Below are positions 43,163-52,555 of a stretch of 64,000 nucleotides of DNA, in pieces (position 1 is the stretch's first letter; the number at the start of each line of letters is the position of its first letter). A program made the translations under genes and the position numbers. The stretch lies in NCBI GenBank assembly GCA_022794035.1, contig JAAWDX010000006.1:62001-126000 (forward strand). The letters run 5' to 3'. The notes beneath the pieces were generated by a model. The model was not told the origin of the DNA, ran no database searches, and was given only the letters and a program-made list of their open reading frames with translations. The stretch comes from Lachnospiraceae bacterium. Lineage in GTDB: Bacteria; Bacillota; Clostridia; Lachnospirales; Bianqueaceae.

Positions 43163-43196
43163 TCTTTTATTTATTTTAGATGATATGAAGATCTGT

Positions 43197-43382
43197 TTAT
43201 GCGCGGGTAACCTTGTTGGACTTCAAGCAAGTTGTACATACATGAAGTGTCTTAGGAGTTCCATCAACAATCGCCTTTACAGTACGAATATTGGGCTTCC
43301 AGATTTTATTAGATCTTCTATGAGAATGGCTCACCTTCTTACCAAAGTGTACGCCTTTCTGACAGATGTCACATTTTGCCAT
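43197..43382 (-). CDS. rpmB: 50S ribosomal protein L28 (zinc-ribbon form)
   Basis: 61 residues. It starts MAKCDICQKGVHFGKKVSHS. Two CxxC pairs (CDIC and CTTC) indicate the zinc-binding C+ form. The ATG at 43382 has GGAGG at 7 nt; in-frame upstream ATGs would add a 36-residue tail not found in the family. It has its own promoter and terminator. In B. subtilis spoVM lies between thiN and rpmB; the 117-bp gap here has no such gene. Confidence 0.98.
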   Translation of the reverse strand: MAKCDICQKGVHFGKKVSHSHRRSNKIWKPNIRTVKAIVDGTPKTLHVCTTCLKSNKVTRA

Positions 43383-43461
43383 GACTGCACCTCCTTCATT
43401 CATCATCGTCATTCGGTATGATTTGACTTTACAAGTCTTTCTTCCAAAACATAACGGGTAT

Positions 43462-43490
43462 ATTCTAGCAGAACTTTTCCTCAATTGCAA
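43462..43490 (-). promoter_or_regulatory. Predicted sigma-A promoter of rpmB
   Basis: TTGCAA (43485-43490) and TAGAAT (43462-43467), 17-nt spacing on the minus strand, just after the thiN stop codon. Confidence 0.6.
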
Positions 43491-43499
43491 GATATTTTT

Positions 43500-44189
43500 T
43501 CATTTTTCTCTGGAAAATTCACAGCTTTCTGTATCCTCTGTGCTTCTCATGACCATCAGGTAGCCTTTTTTTAAATGCAGCCTTCCTGCTTCCGCACAAA
43601 TTTCATTGCTAATCCCTCTGCACTCTCCCAGATGCAGCACTGCATTCTGCAGCGGGTATGCAAAGCCTTGCAGATCAATTCCCTCGGCATCTCCCATAAA
43701 CGGAATCAGCGAAATATATTTCTGTTCGCAGCGTTTCTCCCATATCATATCGGATTCTCCCTGAATGAGCATAATTTCATTTAGTCCATCCAGCAGCCTT
43801 GCCTGAACGCCTCGCTTCAGCGCTGCATACAGCAGCGAGATATTGGCCATCGTGTGATCCATACGGCTGCCAATGCCCCCTACCATCCAAAGCTCATCTT
43901 CAGGAGCTGCTTCATCCAAAGCCGCCCAGACTGCCAGCTCTGAATCCGTATAATCCTTTCTGGTCGAAAAGGTTTTCATCGCAATCCCTTTTTGCTGATA
44001 ATACTGCAAAATTTCTTCTGCTACCGAATCGAAGTCTCCCAGCATATAATCAGGCTCTATCCCCAGCTCATATGCCCAGTTCAGGCCGCTATCAGCGGCA
44101 ATCACCCGCTCGAAGCACTGCTTTTTCAGCTGCACCCGCAAGCTCTCCAATCGATGCACCGTTCCGCCAAGCAATACCAGTTGTTTCAT
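43500..44189 (-). CDS. thiN: Thiamine pyrophosphokinase
   Basis: 229 residues, slightly longer than B. subtilis ThiN (214). Converts thiamine to thiamine pyrophosphate with ATP. Motifs: VIAADSGLNWAYELGIEPDYMLGDFDSV-type segment (about 31-58, the GDFDS Mg/ATP loop), YTDSELAVWAALDEA (about 83-97) and GGIGSRMDHTMANISLL (about 104-120). Its start overlaps the rpe stop by 4 nt (ATGA), so the pair is translationally coupled, the same order as in B. subtilis. Confidence 0.94.
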   Translation of the reverse strand: MKQLVLLGGTVHRLESLRVQLKKQCFERVIAADSGLNWAYELGIEPDYMLGDFDSVAEEILQYYQQKGIAMKTFSTRKDYTDSELAVWAALDEAAPEDELWMVGGIGSRMDHTMANISLLYAALKRGVQARLLDGLNEIMLIQGESDMIWEKRCEQKYISLIPFMGDAEGIDLQGFAYPLQNAVLHLGECRGISNEICAEAGRLHLKKGYLMVMRSTEDTESCEFSREK

Positions 44190-44878
44190 AGGAGCCCCTT
44201 CAGCTGCTTAAACTGCCGTTTCGCCTGCTGCATATTGTCCTTTGCTCCTGCAGCATTAAAAATTGCCGATCCCATGACTAAAATATCAGCCTCCGCTACC
44301 TGCATCATATTGGCCAGCTTTACGCCTCCATCCACTTCAATGAGGATTTGCTTGCCCAGCCGTGCAGCCATTCGCCGAAGCTCTGCAATTTTACGGCTTA
44401 CCGAAGGAATCATCGCCTGTCCGCCAAACCCGGGATCTACGCTCATCAAAAGCACCATATCTAGCTCCTCCAGCACTGCTTCCAGTACATTTACAGGTGT
44501 GCCCGGATTGATGGCGCAGCCTGCCAGTACATCATCCCCTAATGAATGGATCTTCTCAATCGTCCGATGAATATGGGGACAGGTCTCCCAGTGTACTGTC
44601 AGGATATTAGTCGTTCCCTTTCCCTTTGCTGCCTCATAAAATTCGCTTAAATAAAGCTCCGGATTCTCTATCATTAAATGGATATCAAAGTCGATGTCCA
44701 CTGCACTGCGAAGCATTCTAATCATCGCTGGCCCCATTGTGATATTAGGGACAAAATGGCCGTCCATGATATCCAGATGCAAAAGCTCACAGCCTCCTGC
44801 TGCCACGCTCTGAACCTCTCCTCGCATGTTTCCAAAATCTGCAGCTAAAATGGACGGGGCAATTTGCGCTTGATTCAT
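44186..44878 (-). CDS. rpe: Ribulose-phosphate 3-epimerase
   Basis: 230 residues. Interconverts ribulose-5-phosphate and xylulose-5-phosphate in the pentose phosphate pathway. Start motif IAPSILAADFGNM, metal/catalytic LLHLDIMDGHFVPNITMG (about 35-52) and LLMSVDPGFGGQAMIPSV (about 135-152) and EVDGGVKLAN (about 174-183). The ATG at 44878 has GGAGG at 7 nt; another ATG two codons earlier is only 1 nt from it. Between rsgA and thiN, as in B. subtilis. Confidence 0.97.
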   Translation of the reverse strand: MNQAQIAPSILAADFGNMRGEVQSVAAGGCELLHLDIMDGHFVPNITMGPAMIRMLRSAVDIDFDIHLMIENPELYLSEFYEAAKGKGTTNILTVHWETCPHIHRTIEKIHSLGDDVLAGCAINPGTPVNVLEAVLEELDMVLLMSVDPGFGGQAMIPSVSRKIAELRRMAARLGKQILIEVDGGVKLANMMQVAEADILVMGSAIFNAAGAKDNMQQAKRQFKQLKGLL

Positions 44879-44916
44879 TTTCATTCCTCCGTTTCATCCA
44901 GTACATCCTATAAACA

Positions 44917-45822
44917 TCACTTCTTTATGCCATATTCCGGATGTTCCTTTTGATATAGCTGAATTTCCTCGTAGATTTTCTGGTAATTTTCATAGCGGAG
45001 CCTTGAAATGACTCCCTTTTCTACCGCCTGCCTCACCCTGCAGTCCGGCTCTGTACGATGCTGACAATCCGGGAACCGGCAGGTCCCCAAATAGGGTAAG
45101 AACTCAGGATAATATTCCGCCAGCCGTTCATGGCTCCACTCTTGCATATAAAATGAACTAAAGCCAGGCGTATCCGCAATCCAGCCGGCTCCCTCTTTTA
45201 AGGGAAGCAGCCTTGCATGCCGAGTCGTATTCTTGCCTCTGGCAATTTTTTCACTGAGCTGCCCCGTTTCTTGATCAGCGCCCGTCAGTGCGTTAATCAG
45301 AGAGGATTTACCCACCCCTGAAGGCCCTGCCAAAACGGTAATTTTATTTTGCAGCCTATTACGCAGCTCCTGCATATCTGCTTCTCTTTGTTCATAAGTG
45401 CTTACCTGATAGACCGGATATCCTGCCTGCTGATAAGCAGTTTTCGCTTCCTCGAGCATCTCTGTGTGCGCCATATCCCAAAGATCAGCTTTATTTAGAA
45501 TAATCACAACCGGAATTTTCTGTTTTCCTGCTTCCAGCAGGAACCGATCCAGCAGCATGAAATGGGGCTGCGGATTGCACACGGCAAATACAACCAAAAC
45601 CTGATCGATATTAGCGGCCGCCGGTCTAATCAGCGCATTTTTTCTCTCAGCAATTGCTTCCAGGTAATGCTCCTCCGATACGCTCACCCAATCTCCAATC
45701 AGCGGAACCTGCTTCTGCTTCCGAAAAATGCCTCTGGCTTTGCAGCGAATATAGCCCTCTCCTTCCAGATACACCTCATAATTTCCGCCAACACCGGCAA
45801 CAATGATTCCTTCTTTTGTCAT
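44917..45822 (-). CDS. rsgA: Ribosome small subunit-dependent GTPase A
   Basis: 301 residues. A circularly permuted GTPase that checks 30S maturation. An OB fold comes first; then G4 ILNKADLWD (about 117-125), G1 AGPSGVGKSSLINAL (about 168-182), G3 DTPGFSSF (about 215-222), and a C-terminal zinc site in CRFPDCQHRTEPDC (about 252-265). Its ATG follows the prkC stop codon directly (TAGATG). The prpC-prkC-rsgA order is the classical one; in B. subtilis PrkC phosphorylates RsgA (CpgA). Confidence 0.97.
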   Translation of the reverse strand: MTKEGIIVAGVGGNYEVYLEGEGYIRCKARGIFRKQKQVPLIGDWVSVSEEHYLEAIAERKNALIRPAAANIDQVLVVFAVCNPQPHFMLLDRFLLEAGKQKIPVVIILNKADLWDMAHTEMLEEAKTAYQQAGYPVYQVSTYEQREADMQELRNRLQNKITVLAGPSGVGKSSLINALTGADQETGQLSEKIARGKNTTRHARLLPLKEGAGWIADTPGFSSFYMQEWSHERLAEYYPEFLPYLGTCRFPDCQHRTEPDCRVRQAVEKGVISRLRYENYQKIYEEIQLYQKEHPEYGIKK

Positions 45823-47643
45823 CTATTTTTTCACTTTTTCACTCATGATCAGACCGTCATTCAAATACACTTCCACTCTCTCGGTTCCTGCCGGATAATT
45901 AACCTTGAGCGCCTTTCCAGGGAAAAGTTCAAATGTAGAATAGGAAATCTGATTATCATAAATTTTGGTCGCCTGATTGTCTGCATCATATGCCTGCACC
46001 ACCAATCGTCCTCCATCTCCTTCTTTAGCAAACAGCTGTGTGATAGAAATGGTTCCTCCATTGGTCGAGGCACTGCTCTCCTGCGGCCCCTTGCTAACCG
46101 TGATATCAATGGGTGTGTTTTTAAGCACCTCTGTATTTTTCTCTGTGCCTTGATTGATAACATAGCCTTCTGGATAGGTATCGTTAAACTCTGAACTCAC
46201 CTGACCTACATCAAGGCCCTGCTCCTTCAGCTTCGCGATCGCCTCCTCCTGCGGCAGATTTGTAACATCAGGCACGGGGACAAAGCTCTGCTCTTTTCCT
46301 ACACTTACATAGAGAATCACCGATATATTATCCTTAATTTCCGTATCCTCTGCCGGTTCCTGAGAAATAATATTTCCCACTTCAACAGTCTCATCGTTTC
46401 TTCCTTCTGTCTGGAAATGAATTCCTCTGCGATTGAGTTCTTCTCTCGCTGCCTCGTAGGCCATGCCCTCTACCTTTGGCATTTTGACTACTTCTCCCCC
46501 ACTTTCAGAGGCACTGCTTTCCAGCTGGCTGGACTCCTGTATAAGGCTGCTTTCCAGTCCTGCAGAAGATTCCCCCGCTGGACTTTTGGTAAGCGCTTGC
46601 TTAAGGAGAACAATCAAAAGCACCAACAGTAAGATACTGAGCACTGCGCCGGTGATGACCAGATTTTTTCTCCTTCTCTGCTGACGCCGTCTTTGCTCTC
46701 TCTGGGCAATCAGCATCTGTCTCTCCCTTTCCTGTTCTTCCGGGGATTTCATCGGCGGCCGGTTACGGTTGATATAATCCCCGCTACGGGACGTCGCAAC
46801 CTCCCGGATCCGATAGCCGGGATTTTTATAAACCCGCTTCATATCCTGAATGAGCTCATCAGCCGTTTGGTACCGAAGATCGGGACGCTTCTGTGTAAGC
46901 TTAATGATAATATCCCTTACACCCGGCCAAATTTGTGGCGCCAATCTTTGCGGATCTGGAAGCGCATCATGCAGGTGGCACATAGCCACGGCAACGGGTG
47001 TTTCTGCTGTAAACGGCAGCTGTTTCGTCACCATTTCATACATGCTGATTCCTAACGAATACAAATCACTGCGCGCATCCACAAAGCTGCCCCTTGCCTG
47101 CTCTGGCGAAAAGTAGTGAACCGAGCCCAGCGCCTCTCCCTGATTGGTAATCGTGGCTGAGGTTGCTGCTTTCGCAATTCCAAAATCTGTTACCTTGACA
47201 TCGCCCTGCGGCGTTACCATAATGTTCTGTGGTTTAATATCCCGATGAATGATTCCGTTTGTATGTGCTACCTTAAGCGCTTCTGCAATCTTAATCGAAA
47301 TTTTCAGTACTTCTTCTGAGCTTAGCATATCGCGGCGTTTAATATATTCCTTCAGCGTAATGCCATCGATATACTCCATAACAATAAAATCAATATAAAA
47401 TTCCTGCCCCAGATCATATACGGCCACGATATTGGGATGCGTTAAGCTGCCGGCGGCAAGCGCCTCTTTGCGGAATTTGGAAAGTACCGCTTCGTCCTCT
47501 GCATACTCATGCTTGAGCACCTTCAGCGCCACCATCCGGCGCAGCTTATAATCTTTTGCTTTATATACAATGGCCATACCGCCGCTACCAATTTCTTCTA
47601 CAATTTCATAGCGGTTTACCAATACTCTGCCTGGCTCAAGCAT
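45823..47643 (-). CDS. prkC: PASTA-domain Ser/Thr protein kinase (PrkC/Stk1)
   Basis: 606 residues: Hanks-type kinase domain (about 1-275) with GSGGMAIVYKA (19-29), HRDIKPQN (about 137-144) and TDFGIAKA (about 157-164); a basic linker; one membrane helix (LVITGAVLSILLLVLLIVLL, about 333-352); a Ser/Glu-rich stretch; and two clear PASTA repeats (about 385-455 and 455-525) followed by a further extracellular domain. It senses cell-wall fragments and controls growth and spore germination in relatives. The ATG at 47643 has GGAGG at 9 nt and overlaps the prpC end by 8 nt; an in-frame ATG 27 nt earlier is rejected. Confidence 0.97.
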   Translation of the reverse strand: MLEPGRVLVNRYEIVEEIGSGGMAIVYKAKDYKLRRMVALKVLKHEYAEDEAVLSKFRKEALAAGSLTHPNIVAVYDLGQEFYIDFIVMEYIDGITLKEYIKRRDMLSSEEVLKISIKIAEALKVAHTNGIIHRDIKPQNIMVTPQGDVKVTDFGIAKAATSATITNQGEALGSVHYFSPEQARGSFVDARSDLYSLGISMYEMVTKQLPFTAETPVAVAMCHLHDALPDPQRLAPQIWPGVRDIIIKLTQKRPDLRYQTADELIQDMKRVYKNPGYRIREVATSRSGDYINRNRPPMKSPEEQERERQMLIAQREQRRRQQRRRKNLVITGAVLSILLLVLLIVLLKQALTKSPAGESSAGLESSLIQESSQLESSASESGGEVVKMPKVEGMAYEAAREELNRRGIHFQTEGRNDETVEVGNIISQEPAEDTEIKDNISVILYVSVGKEQSFVPVPDVTNLPQEEAIAKLKEQGLDVGQVSSEFNDTYPEGYVINQGTEKNTEVLKNTPIDITVSKGPQESSASTNGGTISITQLFAKEGDGGRLVVQAYDADNQATKIYDNQISYSTFELFPGKALKVNYPAGTERVEVYLNDGLIMSEKVKK

Positions 47644-48430
47644 TGTCCCCTTCCTCCCCCGTAAAGTCAATTACGATAACCGATATATTATCTTTGCCTC
47701 CGTTATCGTTGGCCTTCTGTACAAGATGCTCCGCCACCTCGGCTACGGTCTTCTTCTCAGAAAGCATGTTTAAAATCTCCAAATCCGTCACCATATTGCT
47801 CAATCCGTCCGAGCACAAAAGCACGCGGATCAAATCGCTCGCCTCAAGCTTAAAATCATCTATCTCTACTGTCTGATCAATGCCGACTGCCCTTGTGATC
47901 ATGTTTTTCTGCGGATGCACACGGGCCTCTTCTTCTGTAATCATGCCCTGCTTTAACAGCATCTCCACGATGGAATGATCCTCTGTTACCTTTTCAAGTG
48001 ACATAGGCCTCTGTCCTGCACGATTCAGCTGATATAACCGGCTATCTCCCACATTGATGCAATATAGTGCGCTGTCACAAAAGGTAGCCGCCACAAAGGT
48101 AGTTCCCATCCCCTGATAATCTTCAGATTCCTTGGACAGCTCATACACCTGCCGATTCGCTTCTCCCAGTGCCCGGTGCATAAGCTCAAAAATATCATCC
48201 GCCTCCAGAGAATGCTCCTTGATATATTCTACAAATCTACGTACGGCTTCTGCCGAGGCCAGATCTCCTGCTTTATGTCCGCCCATCCCATCGGCTACGA
48301 TAAACAGATTGGGCAAAACGCCCACTGGCTCTTCAGAGCAGAATATCGTATCCTGATTCATCTTTCTTACCTTTCCTACGTCGCAGCGTGCTGCCGCCAC
48401 TGCTTTTTTGCTCTTAATTGCCTCTTCCAT
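47636..48430 (-). CDS. prpC: PP2C-type Ser/Thr protein phosphatase (PrpC)
   Basis: 264 residues. Mn2+/Mg2+-dependent phosphatase that reverses PrkC action. Metal motifs: KMNQDT (about 23-28), VADGMGGHKAGDLAS (about 45-59), GDSRLY (about 127-132) and NGGKDNISVIVID (about 242-254). Its ATG lies inside the 3' end of rlmN (17-bp overlap) with AAAGG 8 nt upstream; its own end overlaps prkC. Confidence 0.96.
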   Translation of the reverse strand: MEEAIKSKKAVAAARCDVGKVRKMNQDTIFCSEEPVGVLPNLFIVADGMGGHKAGDLASAEAVRRFVEYIKEHSLEADDIFELMHRALGEANRQVYELSKESEDYQGMGTTFVAATFCDSALYCINVGDSRLYQLNRAGQRPMSLEKVTEDHSIVEMLLKQGMITEEEARVHPQKNMITRAVGIDQTVEIDDFKLEASDLIRVLLCSDGLSNMVTDLEILNMLSEKKTVAEVAEHLVQKANDNGGKDNISVIVIDFTGEEGDNA

Positions 48431-49478
48431 CCGTTTTCCTTTCCGCCTTAGCTCTCAGCTGTCCACAGGCCGCATCGATATTTTTTCCCATCTCCCGGCG
48501 CACCGTCACCGGCACGTGCCGTTCATTTAATACCTGTACAAAATGCTCAATGGTCTCCGGCGACGGCCGTTCAAACCCGCATTCCTTTACTGGGTTCACC
48601 GGTATTAGATTGACATGACAAAGCATGCCCTTCAGCCGGTCTGCCAGCTGATGTGCACAGTGTCCGGTATCGTTAATCCCCTTAATTAACAGATATTCAA
48701 AGGTAAGCCGCCGATTCGTTTTTTCTATATAATAGCGGCAGGCGTCCATCAGCTCTTTTAAGGGCACTGCCTCTGCAATGCGCATAATCCGCTGCCTGAT
48801 CGCATCATTAGGGGCATGAAGTGAAATGGCCATCGTAATCGGCAGATTCAGATCGGCCAAATCCCGCAAACGACTGGTAAGTCCGCAGGTGGACACTGTA
48901 ATACTGCGCAGACTTAGATTTTTTCCTTCCGGCTGATGGATCAGCTCCAAAAACCTAAGCAATGCTTCATAATTATCCAGCGGTTCTCCACAGCCCATAA
49001 CCACAATATGAGAAATCGTTATCTGCATTTCCCGTTCCACTACGTATACCTGCTGCAGCATTTCTCCTGCCGTCAGATTTCTCTCTAACCCATTTAATGT
49101 GGAGGCGCAGAAACGACAGCCCATACGACAGCCGGCCTGAGAGGATATGCAGAGCGAGTATCCAAAATGGTATTTCATCAGCACGCTCTCTATGGCCGCT
49201 CCCTCTGCGGCCGCTCCTTCTGCTGGCAGCCTAATTAAAAATTTTCCTGTTCCGTCCTCTGCCATCTGACGCTGTTCTATGTAAGCAGGTCTAAGCGGCG
49301 CTGCTTCGCTTAATTTTTCGCGCAGTCCCCTGCTTAAATCAGACATCTCCTCAAAGCTCTGCGCATGCTTCTGATGCAGCCATTTAAAGATCTGCAGCGC
49401 ACGAAACCGCTGCTCCCCTAAGTCACTTAAATATTCCTGAAGCTCCGGTATGGATTTACTATACCAGTCATACTGCAT
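48414..49478 (-). CDS. rlmN: Dual-specificity 23S rRNA/tRNA adenine-C2 methyltransferase RlmN
   Basis: 354 residues. Radical SAM enzyme that methylates A2503 of 23S rRNA and A37 of some tRNAs. The iron-sulfur CxxxCxxC motif is in SQAGCRMGCRFCASTLNG (about 110-127), followed by VVMGCGEPLDNYEALLRFLE (about 158-177). The C-terminal catalytic Cys is in AACGQL (about 342-347). It follows rsmB by 9 bp; its 3' end overlaps prpC. Confidence 0.97.
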   Translation of the reverse strand: MQYDWYSKSIPELQEYLSDLGEQRFRALQIFKWLHQKHAQSFEEMSDLSRGLREKLSEAAPLRPAYIEQRQMAEDGTGKFLIRLPAEGAAAEGAAIESVLMKYHFGYSLCISSQAGCRMGCRFCASTLNGLERNLTAGEMLQQVYVVEREMQITISHIVVMGCGEPLDNYEALLRFLELIHQPEGKNLSLRSITVSTCGLTSRLRDLADLNLPITMAISLHAPNDAIRQRIMRIAEAVPLKELMDACRYYIEKTNRRLTFEYLLIKGINDTGHCAHQLADRLKGMLCHVNLIPVNPVKECGFERPSPETIEHFVQVLNERHVPVTVRREMGKNIDAACGQLRAKAERKTDGRGN

Positions 49479-49487
49479 GAATGCTTT

Positions 49488-50834
49488 TCATCCCTTCTTT
49501 TTTAGTGCTGCTACAAAAAAACCGTCGTGGCCATTCTTCTGCGGCCATAAGGTCAAATACTTCGCCCATAGTCTATCACATTCCGGCAGGCTTGGCAAAC
49601 GCTTTTCTAACGACTCTACTGAAAATTTGGAATTTTGTTGTAAAAACCATTCGATCTGATCCTCATTTTCACATTTACTCAGCGTGCAGGTGCTATACAC
49701 CAAAGTACCGCCCGGCTTTAGCGCTGCTGCCGCCGCCTGCAGAAGCTTTCTTTGCAGCTGAACCAGCTCTTCTTCTCCTTCTGGTCTATGATGCAGCTTG
49801 ATATCCGGCTTAGAGCGCAGGATTCCCAGCCCTGAGCAGGGGGCATCCAGCAGTACCCTGTCATAGGCCTCCTGATCCTCTGTGCGCTGCACGCACCCAT
49901 CTGCTGCTTCCGCATGGATGCATGAAATCCCCAACCGCTTCTGATTATCCTCAATCAGCTTTACGCGGTGCGGATACAGATCCCGGCAGCTGATGCAGCC
50001 CTGATCCCTCATAAGCTGTGCCATAAAAGTAGATTTACCACCCGGCGCTCCGCATAGGTCCAGCACGCGCTCTCCCGGCTGAGCCCCTACCGCTAGCGCT
50101 GCCAGCATGCTGCTTTCATCCTGAACGGTGATCCACCCCTCTTCATACAGCTTCCACTTAGAAATGTCGCCCGTATGACGCACATAAACTGCCTCCGGCA
50201 AAACACCCGGCCAAATCTCCGCCTGACCGGCCAGCGCTGCTTTTGCTTCTTCTAATGAAGCCTTTAACGTATTGATACGCACGCAGACCGCTCCTGGCTC
50301 TGTCATCTTTTGCAGAAGCTCCTCGCTCTGCCCTCGGCCGTAATCCTGCATCCATTTTTGTACAATCCATTCTGGCATATCATACTGAAGGGCCAGCGCC
50401 CTCACTGGTTCTCGCTCCAAATCCGGCATCGGAAAGGCACATGCCTCTCTTTGCGCCGCGCGCAAAACTCCGTTTACATATCCGGCCAGTGCCTGAAAGC
50501 GTGACTTTTTAACCAGCTCTACCGTCTGGTAAATGGCGGCGCGATCCGGCGTTCCATCCATATAACGCAGCTGGCAGACCCCTAGACGCAGGCAGATGAG
50601 CAAATAGGGCTTGATTTTTTTCATCGGCACTTTGGAGTAGGTTTCAATGATCGCGTCAATTGAAATCAGATGAGTGAGCGTAGTATAGACTAGACCTGTA
50701 AAAAACCGTCGGTCGAGCTCGGAAACAGATGACGGAAATGCTTTTAAATGCTGATTCACTATAAGGGAACTATAGCCGCCCCGGTATAGAATTTCTTCTA
50801 ATGCCAGCGCGGCTTCCTTGCGCATATCATTCAT
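49488..50834 (-). CDS. rsmB: 16S rRNA (cytosine(967)-C(5))-methyltransferase RsmB
   Basis: 448 residues. A NusB-like N-terminal RNA-binding domain (about 1-135) is joined to a Rossmann methyltransferase domain. SAM motif VLDLCGAPGGKSTFM (about 252-266); DAPCSGLGILRSKPD (about 317-331) and STCTLSKCENEDQI (about 380-393) carry the two cysteines of the C5-methylation mechanism. Its start overlaps the metallopeptidase gene by 8 bp and has only a distant AGGAGG. Confidence 0.96.
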   Translation of the reverse strand: MNDMRKEAALALEEILYRGGYSSLIVNQHLKAFPSSVSELDRRFFTGLVYTTLTHLISIDAIIETYSKVPMKKIKPYLLICLRLGVCQLRYMDGTPDRAAIYQTVELVKKSRFQALAGYVNGVLRAAQREACAFPMPDLEREPVRALALQYDMPEWIVQKWMQDYGRGQSEELLQKMTEPGAVCVRINTLKASLEEAKAALAGQAEIWPGVLPEAVYVRHTGDISKWKLYEEGWITVQDESSMLAALAVGAQPGERVLDLCGAPGGKSTFMAQLMRDQGCISCRDLYPHRVKLIEDNQKRLGISCIHAEAADGCVQRTEDQEAYDRVLLDAPCSGLGILRSKPDIKLHHRPEGEEELVQLQRKLLQAAAAALKPGGTLVYSTCTLSKCENEDQIEWFLQQNSKFSVESLEKRLPSLPECDRLWAKYLTLWPQKNGHDGFFVAALKKKG

Positions 50835-51549
50835 TGCGGTTTCTGCGCCCTCCTACAATCAAAAGCAGGCGCAGCAAATTGGCAAGTGCCTGTGCCATGG
50901 CCGCAACATAGGTCAGGGCGGCAGCCTGCAGGACCTTTCGTGCTTTTCCCATTTCGTCTTCCATTAAAATCTGATTTTCGCTGAGCAAGCGCAGCGCTCT
51001 TGAAGATGCGTTCAGCTCTACCGGAAGCGTAATGACCTGAAATAGCACTGCTATCCCAAACAGGGCAATGCCTGCTACAATGATATACCATCCAAACTGA
51101 TTGCTTACGCTGCTGAGTCCGCCCATAAGAATTCCTAAAAACACCAAGGGCATCGCTAGGCTAGAGCCAATCCTGGTAAGCGGAATAATCGCATTTCTGA
51201 TCTGCAGCGGCGCATAGCCCATTTGATGCTGAATCGCATGCCCTGCCTCATGCGCTGCCACGCCGACGGCGGCGATAGATGTGCTGTTATATACGCTTTC
51301 AGAAAGGCGCAGCACTCGGTTTCTCGGATCATAATGATCCGTCAGGTGACCCGATGTCATCTCCACCGGTACGTCTAAAATGCCTGCGCCGCGCATAATG
51401 CTCAGCGCAACTGCTTGTCCGGTCATGCCCTTATAGCTTCTCTCCTGACTGTAGCGCCGAAACGTTGAGCTGACCTTCGCCTGCGCATACAGCGCCAAAA
51501 TCACAGTTGGCAGCACCAGAATAATATAATATCGGTCTATCCAGAACAT
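50827..51549 (-). CDS. Zinc metallopeptidase, YugP family
   Basis: 240 residues. It has an N-terminal helix, a zinc protease motif AAHEAGHAIQH (about 98-108, HEXXH type), two or three membrane segments after it (about 130-150 and 155-180), and a final helix near 208-230. The YugP-like family is membrane bound, with no well-defined substrate. It lies between fmt and rsmB, where B. subtilis has no gene. It has GGAGG at 6 nt and its stop overlaps rsmB, so it is in the operon. Confidence 0.88.
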   Translation of the reverse strand: MFWIDRYYIILVLPTVILALYAQAKVSSTFRRYSQERSYKGMTGQAVALSIMRGAGILDVPVEMTSGHLTDHYDPRNRVLRLSESVYNSTSIAAVGVAAHEAGHAIQHQMGYAPLQIRNAIIPLTRIGSSLAMPLVFLGILMGGLSSVSNQFGWYIIVAGIALFGIAVLFQVITLPVELNASSRALRLLSENQILMEDEMGKARKVLQAAALTYVAAMAQALANLLRLLLIVGGRRNRNE

Positions 51550-51589
51550 ACGCTCCCTCCATTCTCACAGATCTTCTTTTTTCAATCTC

Positions 51590-52534
51590 TTAGGCTAAAA
51601 TTTTTCCATTAAGTGCGCTGCCGCGCAAAAAAGCCTCAGCGGCCATCGCCTTTTTTCCCTGCAGCTGCAGCTGCTTGACTTCCAGCACTCCCCGCCCAGT
51701 CTGTACCAAGAATCTAGGATGCTTTCCCTGCAGTCCTTCCTCTAAAACCGTCCCTGGCTTTTGCGGCTCTGCCGCTTCCAAGGCCGCCTGCGCTTCCAAA
51801 ATACTCAGCTTTTTTCCGTCTAAATGAGTGTACACGCCGGGCCACGGTGCAAATCCTCGCATTTTCTGCTCGATTTGCTGCGCGCTCTGACTCCAGTCAA
51901 TCAGTCCATCCTCCTTCTGGATCATCGGCGCATAGGTCGCCTGCTCTTCCGGCTGCTTCTCCCTAGGCAGCGTCTCCCCTGCTAGGAGGCGCCGTACAAC
52001 CTCCTGCATCAAGGCGGCGCCCTCTGATGCCAGCTTCTGATACAGGCTCTGCGCTGTCTCCTCCGGCTCAATGGGCACCGCTCTGCGTAGCAGCATATCA
52101 CCGGTATCCACGCCGCAGTCCATCATCATAGCCGTAACGCCCGTTTCCTTTTCTCCGTTGACGATTGCCCACTGAATCGGCGCTGCCCCTCGATAGCGCG
52201 GCAGCAGAGAAGCATGCATATTGATACACCCCAGCGGCGGAATCGCCAAAATCTCTTCACTCAAAATCTGCCCATAAGCCGTAACCAGGATTAGGTCCGG
52301 CTGCAGCTCCCGCAGCCGCTGCACCTCTGCCTTTCGCTTAATGCGCTGCGGCTGATAGACCGGGAGCCCGTACTGCTCCGCCAGCACCTTAACAGGGGGC
52401 GGCGTCAGAATCTGTTTTCGCCCGACCGGCTTATCCGGCTGCGTCCACACGCCTACAATCTCTACCGGCAGCTCATGCACCGCCTGCAGTACCGAAGCCG
52501 CAATCTCCGGCGTGCCCATATAGACAATTCTCAT
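51590..52534 (-). CDS. fmt: Methionyl-tRNA formyltransferase
   Basis: 314 residues. Formylates initiator Met-tRNA. N-terminal formyltransferase fold with MGTPEIAASVLQAV, then INMHASLLPRYRGAAPIQWA (about 107-126, folate/active-site region), DTGDMLL and a C-terminal OB-like domain with GFAPWPGVYTHLDGKKL. It is 21 bp after def and opens with GGAG 7 nt upstream. The def-fmt pair runs the start-methionine cycle. Confidence 0.98.
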   Translation of the reverse strand: MRIVYMGTPEIAASVLQAVHELPVEIVGVWTQPDKPVGRKQILTPPPVKVLAEQYGLPVYQPQRIKRKAEVQRLRELQPDLILVTAYGQILSEEILAIPPLGCINMHASLLPRYRGAAPIQWAIVNGEKETGVTAMMMDCGVDTGDMLLRRAVPIEPEETAQSLYQKLASEGAALMQEVVRRLLAGETLPREKQPEEQATYAPMIQKEDGLIDWSQSAQQIEQKMRGFAPWPGVYTHLDGKKLSILEAQAALEAAEPQKPGTVLEEGLQGKHPRFLVQTGRGVLEVKQLQLQGKKAMAAEAFLRGSALNGKILA

Positions 52535-52555
52535 TTTCCTACTCCGTTTCCTGGC

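Noticed and set aside
43383-43500. Possible spoVM between thiN and rpmB
   Set aside because: The reverse-strand reading contains only the rpmB promoter and leader; no 26-codon frame resembling SpoVM is present.
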